DNA from: Paulinella micropora
Taxonomy: Eukaryota > Cercozoa > Imbricatea > Euglyphida
NCBI GenBank assembly: GCA_009731375.1
Contig: BJOX01000152.1
Span: forward strand, 596,370-636,179
Length of the DNA stretch: 39,810 bases
Reading direction: 5' to 3'
Shown here: positions 21,810 through 35,184 of the stretch, one piece after another
How the letters are laid out: each line of letters begins with the position of its first letter
Numbering within the stretch: the first letter of the stretch is position 1
Position numbers and translations under genes: made by a program
Notes under the pieces: generated by a model
Seen by the model: the letters and a program-made list of their open reading frames with translations, nothing else
Told to the model about the DNA's origin: nothing
Database searches by the model: none

Positions 21810-21883
21810 CAGGGTTAGGGTTAGGGTTAGGGTTAGGGTTAGGGTCAGGGTTAGGGTTAGGGTTAGGGTTAGGGTTAGGGTTA
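21810..21883. repeat. Interstitial telomeric-type (TTAGGG)n
   Basis: About twelve units, one TCAGGG variant, starting directly at the candidate donor GTCAGG. Confidence 0.94.
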
Positions 21884-21895
21884 TGGCTGTATATG

Positions 21896-21926
<31 letters not shown>

Positions 21927-22230
21927 TTATATATAAATATATATATAATATATATATATTTTTATGTATATTTATACATATATATATGTATATATATATA
22001 TATATTGGGACACATCACAGACGCTGCATATATATATATTATATATATATATATATACATCTATATCTACATCTATATCTACATCTATATCTACATCTAC
22101 ATCGAGGGAAAGACAAAGCAGACAAACCTGGAGGAAAAAAGTCTATATATCTACATCTACATCTATATCTATATCTATATCTATATCTATATCTATATCT
22201 ATATCTATATCTATATCTATATCTATATCT

Positions 22231-22284
<54 letters not shown>

Positions 22285-22367
22285 AAGTCAGTAAGGGCAA
22301 GTGCAAAGAGGAAACGCTGTATATATATATATGTATATATATATATATTGGGACACATCACAGACGC

Positions 22368-22407
<40 letters not shown>

Positions 22408-22542
22408 TCTATATCTATATAGAAGTCAGTAAGGACAAGTGCAAAGACAAAACGCCACGTTGTGAAGACGCTGTATAAATATATATATATATATGTATAT
22501 ATTGATATATATATATATTGATATATACATATATATATATTC

Positions 22543-22594
<52 letters not shown>

Positions 22595-22623
22595 TTATAT
22601 ATATTGGGACACATCACAGACGC

Positions 22624-22678
<55 letters not shown>
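21884..22678. repeat. (TA)n and (TATATC)n block with decayed exon-like pieces
   Basis: TA and ATATCT repeats enclose several fragments. ACGCTGC follows CACATCACAG at 22021, about 22365 and about 22620 (the same start as the exon at 24190). [12 protein letters not shown] follows CATCGAG at 22107-22141. [12 protein letters not shown] is at about 22285-22319 with acceptor mutated to [20 protein letters not shown] is at 22423-22470 with acceptor TATAG but no donor. TTGGGACACATCACAG recurs three times. Confidence 0.65.
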
Positions 22679-22679
<1 letters not shown>

Positions 22680-22747
22680 AGTCAGTAAAGACAAGTGCAA
22701 AGAGAAACTGCTACGTTGTGAAGATGAAGATGCTGGAAACATTACCG
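22679..22747 (+). CDS. Putative microexon ([18 protein letters not shown], then AGNIT)
   Basis: 69 bp between (TA)n-TATAG and GTATGT, phase 1 to 1, open through [18 protein letters not shown] and AGNIT. It looks like a fusion of the KDKCK type with the DEDxGNIT type that follows in tandem. Confidence 0.6.
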
Positions 22748-23032
22748 GTATGTAATGTATGTAATGTATGTACATAAGTATGTATGTGTATGTATGTATG
22801 TATATATGTTGGAGACATCACCGGTATGTAATGTATGTAATGTATGTAATGTATGTACATATGTATGTATGTGTATGTATGTATGTATGTATGTATGTAT
22901 GTATGTATATAAGTATTTATGTATGTATATATTTATGTATGTGAAGATGAGATGTTGGAAATATCACCGGTATGTAATGTATGTAATCTATGTAATGTAT
23001 GTAATGTATGTACATATGTACGTATGTGTATG

Positions 23033-23063
<31 letters not shown>

Positions 23064-23177
23064 GTATGTATATATGTATATATTTATGTCTGTGAAGCCG
23101 AAGATAATGGAAACATCACCGGTATGTAATGTATGTAATGTATGTCATGTATGTAATGCATGTACATATGTATGCAC

Positions 23178-23208
<31 letters not shown>

Positions 23209-23715
23209 TGTATGTATGTATATATTTATGTATGTGAAGATGAAGATGTTGGAAATATCACCGGTATGTCATGTAATGTATGTAATGTATGTACATATGT
23301 ATGTATGTGTATGTAATCTATGTACATATGTATGTATGTGTATGTATGTATGTATGTATGTATGTGTATAAGTATGTATGTATGTATATATTTATGTATG
23401 TGAAGATGAAGATGGTGGAAACATCACCGGTATGTGTGTAATGTATGTAATGTATGTAATGTATGTAATGTATGTGTATGTATGCATGTATGTATGTATG
23501 TATGTATGTATGTATGTATATAAGTATGTATGTATGTATATATTTATGTATGTGAAGATGAAGATGTTGGAAATATCACCGGTATGTAATGTATGTAATG
23601 TATGTAATGTATGTAATGTATGTAATGAATGTACATATGTATGTATGTGTATGTATGTATGTATGTATGTATGTATATAAGTATGTATGTATGTATATAT
23701 ATGTATGTATGTATG

Positions 23716-23749
<34 letters not shown>

Positions 23750-23817
23750 CGTATGTATATATGTATGTATATAAGTATGTATGTATGTATGTATTTATGT
23801 ATGTATGTGTGTATCAG
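22748..23817 (+). repeat. Tandem array of DED-x-GNIT microexons in (TATG)n
   Basis: 24-bp blocks between ATGTGAAG (or CTGTGAAG) and GTATGT at 23098-23121 (AEDNGNIT), 23240-23263 (DEDVGNIT), 23406-23429 (DEDGGNIT) and 23558-23581 (DEDVGNIT), all phase 1 to 1. The copy at 22947-22969 is 23 bp (1-bp deletion) and 22811-22823 is a fragment. Spacers are TGTAATGTA then (TATG)n; the donor GTATGT is identical to the microsatellite unit. The period is about 150 bp. Confidence 0.65.
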
Positions 23818-26103
<2,286 letters not shown>

Positions 26104-26113
26104 GTACACTATG

Positions 26114-26166
<53 letters not shown>

Positions 26167-26187
26167 TTATCTACCTATCTATCTATC

Positions 26188-26282
<95 letters not shown>

Positions 26283-26322
26283 GCTTAGGCCACGGTCGTT
26301 CGCTCCAAGACCACTAGCAAGG

Positions 26323-26381
<59 letters not shown>

Positions 26382-26434
26382 GTCTATCTGTTGATAGATC
26401 GAGGCAGCGTAAGGCGTGGACGAGTGGTGTCTAT

Positions 26435-26520
<86 letters not shown>

Positions 26521-26631
26521 GTCGATAGATCAAGGGAGCGTCACGCGTGGACGAGTGGTGTCTATCTATCTATCTACCTATCTACCTGTCTATCCATCTA
26601 TCTAACTAACTGCTTATCTATCTATTTATCA

Positions 26632-26693
<62 letters not shown>

Positions 26694-26720
26694 TTATATG
26701 TTGATAGATTGGGGTTGGCA
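26104..26720 (+). repeat. (TATC)n with three exon-like islands
   Basis: 26289-26321 (33 bp, TGCTTAG to [17 protein letters not shown] in phase 0). 26404-26426 and 26535-26557 (23 bp, GSVRRGRV and GSVTRGRV from phase 1, before GTGTCT). A diverged third copy lies at about 26700-26740. An inverted copy is at 28570-28613. The rest is TATC. Confidence 0.5.
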
Positions 26721-26823
26721 AACGCTTGGATGAGTGGTGTAGTAACCCACAAAACGTACGGGTATGTATGTATGTAAATTACTCACAGCGTCCCATTCCT
26801 TTTGCATGGATAGATAGAAAGAT

Positions 26824-26854
<31 letters not shown>

Positions 26855-27060
26855 CATATAGATAGATAGGTAGATAGATAGATAGATAGATAGATACCGT
26901 GGGGGCCTCCCTTGCCCACCATAGGTCTGCACGTACGGTGCGGGTGTCTTCCGGAGCCCTCGAAATCACTCCTGCGACGAGATCCCGTTCGAGGCGGAGA
27001 TAAGGCCTCCTGAAGTCCGTCGGCTCAACATCCAATAGCATGCACAGCCAAACGATACCC
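26721..27060 (-). other. Unique region with a possible minus-strand coding fragment
   Basis: 26800-26894 is GATA; 26895-27060 is GC-rich and unique. On the minus strand it is open across TDFRRPYLRLERDLVAG and continues to TVRADLWWAREAPTV, which looks protein-like, and then runs into TATCTATC. Also on the minus strand, about 26786-26806 reads MQKEWDA before GTGAGT, a strong donor. I recognise no family. It could be an insert with a TATC tail or a host exon. Confidence 0.3.
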
Positions 27061-27470
27061 GGTATGATACCCGGTATGATACCCGGTAATACTATGATGA
27101 CCGGTATGATACCCCGGGGTATCATAAACCCATACCCCTAGGGAGGGAGTATGATACCCTAGGGGGGGGTATGGGGGTATGATACCCCTCGACCTATTAC
27201 CCCTTAAGAACCTCAGTCAGGGACTTAGAATTTTTTTTTTAGATAGCATAGGGTATGGGGGGGGTATGATACCCCTCAGGGACTTGGAGAAAATTTATTA
27301 GATAGCATGGGGTATGAGATGGGGTATGAAACCCCCAGATGGGGTATGAGGAACTTGGAGAAAATTTATTAGCGCGGGGTATCAGATGGGGTATGAAACC
27401 CTGAAGAAAATGCATTAGCGTGTGGTATCAGATGGGGTATTAAGATACACGAGTGACAACATGGTCTCAC
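27055..27470. repeat. Degenerate GGTATGATACC palindromic repeat
   Basis: Repeated CCGGTATGATACC and GGGGTATGAxACCCC motifs, which are self-complementary, then GGGACTTGGAGAAAATTTATTAG repeats. Grades into the minisatellite that follows. No gene. Confidence 0.8.
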
Positions 27471-27575
27471 TGCCGGATCAATTGCAATAATTAATTTGAT
27501 ATCGAGATTGAATTTTGTTTAAAGCTCTACAAGTTGCAAGTATTAATATTTTATTAAAACAGTGAGTAAGAGAGA
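27471..27575. other. AT-rich unique spacer
   Basis: Unique sequence with no gene, ending AACAGTGAGTAAGAGAG. The GTGAGT could be a donor, but no open exon is evident. Confidence 0.4.
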
Positions 27576-28186
27576 GAAAACGAGGGATATGAGGAACATA
27601 GAGAGAAAATGAGGGGTACGAGGGGTACGAGGGACATAGAGAAAATAAGGGGTATGAGGGACATAGAGAGAAATTGAGGGGTATGAGGGACATAGAGAAA
27701 ATGAGGGGTATGAGGAACATAGAGAGAAAATGAGGGATATGAGGAACATAGAGAGAAAATGAGGGGTATGAAACATAGAGAGAAAATGAGGGGTATGAGG
27801 GACATAGAGAGAAAATGAGGTGTATGAAGGACATAGAGAGAAAATGAGGGGTATGAGGGACACAGAGAAAATGAGGGGTATGAGGGACATAGTGAGAAAA
27901 TAAGGGGTATGAGGGACATGGAGAAAATGAGGGGTATGAGGGACACAGAGAGAAAATGAGGGGTATGAGGGACATAGAGAAAATGAGGGGTATGGGGGGT
28001 ATGAGAGGGTATGAGAAGGGTATGAGAGAGGCTGGGTATGACAGAGGTATGAGAGGGGTATGAGAGAGGCGGGGTATGAGGAACATAGAGAGAAAATGAG
28101 GGGTACGAAGAACATAGAGAAAATGAGAGGTATGAGGGACATAGAGAGAAAATGAGGGGTATGAGGGACATAGAGAAAATGAGGGG
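27576..28186. repeat. GA-rich minisatellite (about 24-31 bp unit)
   Basis: Over twenty copies of GAGGGGTATGAGGGACATAG followed by AGAAAAT, with GGAACATAG variants and a GAGAGAGGC(T/G)GGG subset at 28000-28075. Minus-strand open frames (Pro-Ser-Tyr-Pro-Ser-Phe-Ser) follow from the repeat. It shares GGGGTATGA with the palindromic repeat to its left. Confidence 0.92.
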
Positions 28187-28209
28187 TATATGTATATGTA
28201 TATGCATAC

Positions 28210-28297
<88 letters not shown>

Positions 28298-28323
28298 CTT
28301 GTATGTGTAATTCAGAAAAACTG

Positions 28324-28372
<49 letters not shown>

Positions 28373-28421
28373 CTTGTATGTTTAATTCAGAAAAACTGTG
28401 CTGTCTGTCGCTTCATGACAG
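28187..28421. repeat. (TATATG)n, duplicated with ATTCAGAAAAACTGT
   Basis: TATATG at 28187-28292 and again at 28324-28371, each followed by TATCTTGTATGTxTAATTCAGAAAAACTGT. The second copy leads into CTGTCTGTCGCTTCATGACAG, the acceptor of the next block. Confidence 0.92.
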
Positions 28422-28442
28422 AGCAAGGCAACACACCTGCAG
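28422..28442 (+). CDS. Putative microexon (EQGNTPA)
   Basis: 21 bp between TCGCTTCATGACAG and GTACAC. Phase 1 to 1, with split Glu and Gly codons. Relatives at 28823 and 29139 have the same acceptor. Confidence 0.5.
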
Positions 28443-28462
28443 GTACACACACATATCATAGT

Positions 28463-28544
<82 letters not shown>

Positions 28545-28632
28545 GGATAGATAGATGGATAGATAGATAGACACCACTCGTCCACGCGTGATGCTTCCCC
28601 TGATCTATCAACATATAGATAGACAGATAGAC

Positions 28633-28706
<74 letters not shown>

Positions 28707-28727
28707 CAAGGCAATCCTACCGGTCCG

Positions 28728-28793
<66 letters not shown>

Positions 28794-28822
28794 ATATATA
28801 TGTGTCTGTCGCTTCATGACAG
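28443..28822. repeat. (GATA)n and (TA)n with inverted and decayed exon pieces
   Basis: GATA at 28463-28570, then an inverted copy of the GTGGACGAGTGG island (28570-28613), GATA to 28706, CAAGGCAATCCTACCG before GTCCGA (28707-28722, QGNPT type), then TA repeats. Confidence 0.85.
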
Positions 28823-28840
28823 AACAAGACAACCCTGCTG
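28823..28840 (+). CDS. Putative microexon (EQDNPA)
   Basis: 18 bp between TCGCTTCATGACAG and GTACAA, phase 1 to 1. Confidence 0.5.
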
Positions 28841-29635
<795 letters not shown>

Positions 29636-29990
29636 ATGTGGCTAGCCACAAATTTGACGTGTTTTGCGGGCAAGCCGGAGCCGGGCCGGCGAGCCCGCAA
29701 AACACGTCGCAATTCGGCGCGCCGCATATGAGAAGTTCCTAGTTCTTAAGTACAACGAACAATGACTTCAAGCGTTTCGATCTCAGTCAGTATTTGCATC
29801 TACAACCTGTGTTATGGCTCACTAGAAAGCTCTTGATGAGAGCTTTCAAATGAGCCATTACACAAGCCGCAAAGATTAGAACCGGCTGAGAACGAAACGT
29901 TTGAAATCAGCTCATGGTGGTTAAGTGCAAGGAACTTCTCATATGTAGTTTTTATCGGTCAGGGGAGGTGACCGATAAAGAATAGACGTA
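29636..29990. mobile_element. TTTTGCGGG fold-back element with nested MITE
   Basis: Related to the arms of the element at 5916-7018: ATTATGTGGC..AAATTTGACG, a hairpin pairing CGTGTTTTGCGGGC with GCCCGCAAAACACG (about 29658-29706), GGCGCGCCGCATATG, then after the nested MITE TAGTTTTTATCGGTC...GGTGACCGATAAAG. Confidence 0.75.
29731..29939. mobile_element. 209-bp MITE, TIR AGAAGTTCCT, copy 2
   Basis: Perfect 9-10 bp terminal inverted repeats AGAAGTTCC/GGAACTTCT, flanked by CATATG on both sides (29725-29730, 29940-29945). The empty site GCCGCATATGTAGTTTTATCGG is at about 6019. Same internal hairpin as copy 1. Confidence 0.9.
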
Positions 29991-30771
29991 GACAGTTTGA
30001 ATAATATAATGATTTTTGCATGGTATGTATACGCATGTATGTATCTGTTTGTCGCTGCATGGTCTGTATCTATATGTATGTATGTATGTATGTATGTACG
30101 TATGTATGTATGTATGTATGTATGTATGCATGTAAATTTATCTATCTAGCAAAGCAATCCTGCTGCCGCTGAACCGTACATACACACACACACACACACA
30201 CACATACTCACACATATATATATATGTATATATATATATAATATATATATATCTGTATATATATATATATAATATATATATATATATACAGAAAATAGTA
30301 TACTTAGATAGTTTGAAGTAGTGTAATAATGTATATGTGTGTATGTGTAGTTTCAGAACGAACCCTTACATACATATACGCACATAAAACAATATACATA
30401 ATTTTTTCGACAGTTTGAACAATATAACAATCACCAATGTATGTTGTATGCACATGTATATGTATCGGTATGTTGTATGTATGTATGTATGTATGTATGT
30501 ATATGTATCTATGCATGTATCTATGCATGTATATATGTATGTATACATGTATGTATATATGTATGTATATATGTATGTATGCTTGTATTTATGTATATAT
30601 GTATGTTTAAGGCTCGTCTGGTCTGTTGTCTGTATGTATGTATGTATTTATGCATGTATTCATGTATGTATGTGTGCATGGATGTGTGTATGTATAATAT
30701 ATGTATGAATGTATGTGTAAGGGCCAAGCGAGCTTCTACACATACATACATACATACATACATACATAAAG
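29991..30771. repeat. (TATG)n, (CA)n, (TA)n with short unique pieces
   Basis: Repeated unit GACAGTTTGAATAATATAATGA/TAGTTTGAAGTAGTGTAATAATG/GACAGTTTGAACAATATAACAA at about 29990, 30308 and 30410 marks three diverged tandem copies. TATG, CA and TA arrays lie between. At 30150 CAAAGCAATCCTGCTG is a remnant of the QxNPA block. No intact gene. Confidence 0.8.
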
Positions 30772-31136
30772 GTTCGCTTAGTCTGTTGGAGGAAATGTAT
30801 GTATGTATGTATGTATGTATGTATGAATGTATGTATGTATGTATGTATGTGTGTGTATGTGTGTAAGTATGTATGTATGTATGTATGTAATGTATGTATG
30901 TATCCATACATTCATGTATCTTGTATGTATGTATGTATGTATGTATGTATGTATAAAGGCTTACTTAGTCTATTGGAGCAGATGTATGTATGTATGTATG
31001 TATGTATGTATGTATGTGTGTATGTATGTATCTATGTATAAAGGCTTACTTAGTCTATTGGAGCAGAGGTATGTATGTATGTATGTATGTTGTATATATG
31101 CATGTGTGTATGTTGGGGCAGCCTCACTGCATGACT
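30772..31136 (+). repeat. Exon-like GSLSLLE blocks in (TATG)n
   Basis: Blocks start after AAAG at 30772 (GSLSLLEEM), 30959 (GLLSLLEQM) and 31044-31068 (GLLSLLEQ, before GTATGT). At 31110-31136 GTTGGGGCAGCCTCACTGCATG matches the WGSxT half of the fuller exon at 32075. In 30772 and 30959 the natural GT is displaced into the microsatellite, so the donor is uncertain. Confidence 0.5.
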
Positions 31137-31152
31137 ATCTATCTATCTATCC

Positions 31153-31211
<59 letters not shown>

Positions 31212-31386
31212 GATCTATCGATCTATCTATCTATCTATCTATTTCTATTTATCCATCTATCTATATCGATTTATCTATCTACCTACCTATCTATCTACCT
31301 ACCTACCTTCCTACCTATCTACCTATCTACCTACCTATCTACCTACCTATCTATCTATCTACCTACCTATCTATCTATATACCTAC

Positions 31387-31460
<74 letters not shown>

Positions 31461-31469
31461 GTCTATCTG

Positions 31470-31526
<57 letters not shown>

Positions 31527-31625
31527 ATATCTATCTATCTTTCTACGTGAAAAGGTTCGCTTAACCTCTTGGAGAAGATGTGGATCTATCTATCTATCTA
31601 CCTATCTATCTATCTATCTATCTAC

Positions 31626-31705
<80 letters not shown>

Positions 31706-31849
31706 TTTCTACGTGAAAAGGTTCGCTTAACCTCTTGGAGAAGATGTGGATCTATCTATCTATCTACCTATCTATCTACCTACCTATCTATCTACATACC
31801 TACCTATCTATCTACATACCTACCTATCTATCTATCTATCCATCTATCC

Positions 31850-31905
<56 letters not shown>

Positions 31906-32006
31906 GCGTGAAAAGGTTCGCTTAATCTCTTGGAGAAGGTGTGGATCTATCTATCTATCTACCTATCTATCTACCTACCTATCTATCTATATACCTATCT
32001 ATCTAC

Positions 32007-32041
<35 letters not shown>

Positions 32042-32074
32042 GCTATCTATCTATCTATCTATCTGCGTGAAAAG
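31137..32074 (+). repeat. (TATC)n/(TACC)n with three GSLNLLEK exon-like blocks
   Basis: Blocks after GTGAAAAG at 31555 and 31721 (reading GSLNLLEKM then into TATC, donor lost) and 31916-31938 (GSLNLLEK before GTGTGG). The spacing of roughly 165-195 bp is filled by TATC with TACC. Confidence 0.55.
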
Positions 32075-32128
32075 GTTCGCTTAATCTGTTGGAGAAGATG
32101 TGGAGTTGGGGCAGCCACACTGTCAATG
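32075..32128 (+). CDS. Putative microexon ([18 protein letters not shown])
   Basis: 54 bp between TGCGTGAAAAG and GTAGCT, phase 1 to 1, open throughout. It is the only copy joining both halves of this exon type; all others keep only the left (GSLNLLEK) or right (WSWGSHTVN) half. It is the best candidate for the parental exon. Confidence 0.55.
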
Positions 32129-32154
32129 GTAGCTAGATAGATAGATAGATAGAC

Positions 32155-32215
<61 letters not shown>

Positions 32216-32216
32216 T

Positions 32217-32290
<74 letters not shown>
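32129..32290. repeat. (GATA)n, inverted relative to neighbours
   Basis: GATA on the plus strand between blocks whose other spacers are TATC, consistent with a small inversion inside the array. Confidence 0.95.
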
Positions 32291-32357
32291 CTGCTGGAGA
32301 AGATGTGGAGTTGGGGCAGCCACACTGTCAAGGGTCTATATATCCATCTATCTATCC

Positions 32358-32455
<98 letters not shown>

Positions 32456-32486
32456 TGTGGAGTTGGGGCAGCCACACTGTCAATGG

Positions 32487-32543
<57 letters not shown>

Positions 32544-32544
32544 A

Positions 32545-32611
<67 letters not shown>

Positions 32612-32662
32612 TGGAGAAGTTGTGGAGTTGGGGCAGCCACACTGTCAATGGTCTATATATCC

Positions 32663-32719
<57 letters not shown>

Positions 32720-32766
32720 ACTATCTATCTATCTGATGTGGAGTTGGGGCTGCCACACTGTCAATG
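32291..32766 (+). repeat. Right-half exon-like blocks (WSWGSHTVN) in (TATC)n
   Basis: Copies ending CACACTGTCAATG before GTCTAT at 32456-32485, 32611-32650 and 32735-32766 (GGGGCTGCC, internal AG lost); 32291-32332 ends CAAGG. Left extent varies: CTGGAGAAGATG, TTGTGG, TTGGAGAAG, GATG. This shows progressive loss of unique sequence to the flanking microsatellite. Confidence 0.55.
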
Positions 32767-32767
32767 G

Positions 32768-32839
<72 letters not shown>

Positions 32840-32895
32840 GCTATATATCTATCTATCTACCTCACTGTCAATTGTGGAGATTTGTATCGTTGGAA

Positions 32896-32954
<59 letters not shown>

Positions 32955-33027
32955 CCTATCTACCTATCTACCTCACTGTCAATTGTCGAGATTAGTATCT
33001 TTGGAACTATCTATCTATCTATATATA

Positions 33028-33086
<59 letters not shown>

Positions 33087-33100
33087 TTATCTATCTATCG

Positions 33101-33160
<60 letters not shown>

Positions 33161-33350
33161 ATCTATCTATTAATCTATCTATCTAGCTATCTATCTATCT
33201 ACCTATCTATCTACCTCACTGTCAATTGTCGAGATTAGTATCTTTGGAACTATCTATATATCTATATATCTATCTATCGATCTGTCTATCTATCTATCTA
33301 TCTATATATCTATCTATCTATATATCTATCTATCTATCTATCTATCTATC
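32767..33350. repeat. (TATC)n with CACTGTCAATTGTCGAG islands
   Basis: A 35-bp island CTCACTGTCAATTGTCGAGA+TTAGTATCTTTGGAAC occurs at about 32865, 32973 and 33213 here, and at about 34146, 34281, 34357 and 39027. It starts like the right end of the exon block. No frame is preserved. Confidence 0.85.
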
Positions 33351-34092
33351 CAATACACCGGTTCTGAGCAAGCCTTTCCTGTCCACATTTGTGTCACTGA
33401 CCTCCGACCCGATATCGTTGTCTGGTCACTGTCTACCAAGATATGTATTCTGATCGAGCTAACGTGCCCGGTCGAGGAAAACATCCTTGACGCACGAGCA
33501 TACAAGACCAACCGATACAACGAGCTCAAATCTCAAATCGAGGACAACGGATGGACCTGCCACCTTCGACCAATCGAATGCGGGGCTCGCGGCATGGTAT
33601 CGTTCTCTGTTCATCGATGTTTCCGCGCCTTGGGTTTTTCCCATCCCCAATCCAAATCCCTTTGCTTCAAGCTATCCTCCTGCGTAGCTCGTTGCTCTTT
33701 TGCGATTTATCGCTCCTGTGCAGTCAAAAATTGGACTAATCTTCCTCTAGTCCGTATTGGTGACTGCATTCCATCATAGCCGTCCAGTGTTGCATAGCCC
33801 GGGCTAGGTCCCTGCGGGGGTTTAGGCCTCATACAATGTCATCATTGTAGCTTGCGCAAGCTTACGGTGCTCAAAACACTTGGACTAACGGCTTCCTTTT
33901 CTTTCTCTTCTTCCTTATCCTCCCACTCTCCATTCCTAGATTGCCTTTTTCTTCAACGTCCTTCCTCCTCTTCTTTTTCCAGAACACAGTCTACCCGTGA
34001 TTCCCATCCCGGACACATGCACAGTACACAAATTATTGTTTGATGTGAAACTGCGTTCCTTTGCAAGGACTACATTCCTTTGCGACATCTCA
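33351..34092 (+). mobile_element. 5'-truncated copy of RLE-type retrotransposon
   Basis: Equals the full element from CAATACACCGGTTCTGAGC (38221) to CATCTCATC. Preceded by (TATC)n and followed by TATCTATC. Codes for the endonuclease C-terminus to the stop at 33777-33779. The 3' UTR is intact. Confidence 0.94.
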
Positions 34093-34180
34093 TCTATCTA
34101 TCTATCTAGCTAGCTAGTTAGCTAGCTACCTATCGATCTATCTACCTCACTGTCAATTGTCGAGATTAGTATCTTTGGAA

Positions 34181-34262
<82 letters not shown>

Positions 34263-34389
34263 CCTACCTCTCTATCTACCTCACTGCCAATTGTCGAGAT
34301 TAGTATCTTTGGAACTATCTATCTATCTATCTATCGACCTATCTATCGATGTAACTAACTGTCAATTGTCGAGATTAGTATCTTTGGGA

Positions 34390-34465
<76 letters not shown>

Positions 34466-34468
34466 ATG

Positions 34469-34501
<33 letters not shown>

Positions 34502-34502
34502 T
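34093..34502. repeat. (TATC)n with CACTGTCAATTGTCGAG islands
   Basis: TATC tail/target of the retrotransposon, containing three of the 35-bp islands listed above, so this TATC tract belongs to the local array and is not merely a tail of the element. Confidence 0.9.
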
Positions 34503-35067
34503 ATCTCAAATCGAGGACAACGGATGGACCTGCCACCTTCGACCAATCGAATGCGGGGCTCGCGGCATGGTATCGTTCTCTGTTCATCGATGTTTCCGCG
34601 CCTTGGGTTTTTCCCATCCCCAATCCAAATCCCTTTGCTTCAAGCTATCCTCCTGCGTAGCTCGTTGCTCTTTTGCGATTTATCGCTCCTGTGCAGTCAA
34701 AAATTGGACTAATCTTCCTCTAGTCCGTATTGGTGACTGCATTCCATCATAGCCGTCCAGTGTTGCATAGCCCGGGCTAGGTCCCTGCGGGGGTTTAGGC
34801 CTCATACAATGTCATCATTGTAGCTTGCGCAAGCTTACGGTGCTCAAAACACTTGGACTAACGGCTTCCTTTTCTTTCTCTTCTTCCTTATCCTCCCACT
34901 CTCCATTCCTAGATTGCCTTTTTCTTCAACGTCCTTCCTCCTCTTCTTTTTCCAGAACACAGTCTACCCGTGATTCCCATCCCGGACACATGCACAGTAC
35001 ACAAATTATTGTTTGATGTGAAACTGCGTTCCTTTGCAAGGACTACATTCCTTTGCGACATCTCATC
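34503..35067 (+). mobile_element. 5'-truncated copy of RLE-type retrotransposon
   Basis: Starts at ATCTCAAATCGAGGAC, whose ATCT overlaps the microsatellite (microhomology at the 5' join), and ends CATCTCATC where the next element begins at once. Encodes only the last part of the protein (SQIEDNGWTCHLRP to stop 34750-34752) plus the 3' UTR. Confidence 0.93.
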
Positions 35068-35184
35068 CATATGTGACCCCGTCGCGGCGATAAAGCGCGG
35101 CAACCAAACCTTTCTCCTTTTTCTTCTTGGGCTGACAACCCTGGCTTAAACGAAGAGGCTTGCTTCCCCTAAGTTAAGCCGTAA

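Noticed and set aside
22021-22319. Complete exons at [19 protein letters not shown] and [12 protein letters not shown]
   Set aside because: Each lacks either a proper acceptor or a GT donor, so they are described as remnants only.
27478-28207. Minus-strand frames of about 200 codons with a SYPSFSLYVPHTPHF pattern
   Set aside because: Three registers of the same minisatellite are open at once; no start context and no similarity recognised.
35068-35110. HDV-like ribozyme at the 5' end of the retrotransposon
   Set aside because: I could not pair a 7-bp P1 with a proper P3 and J4/2; listed as a check only.
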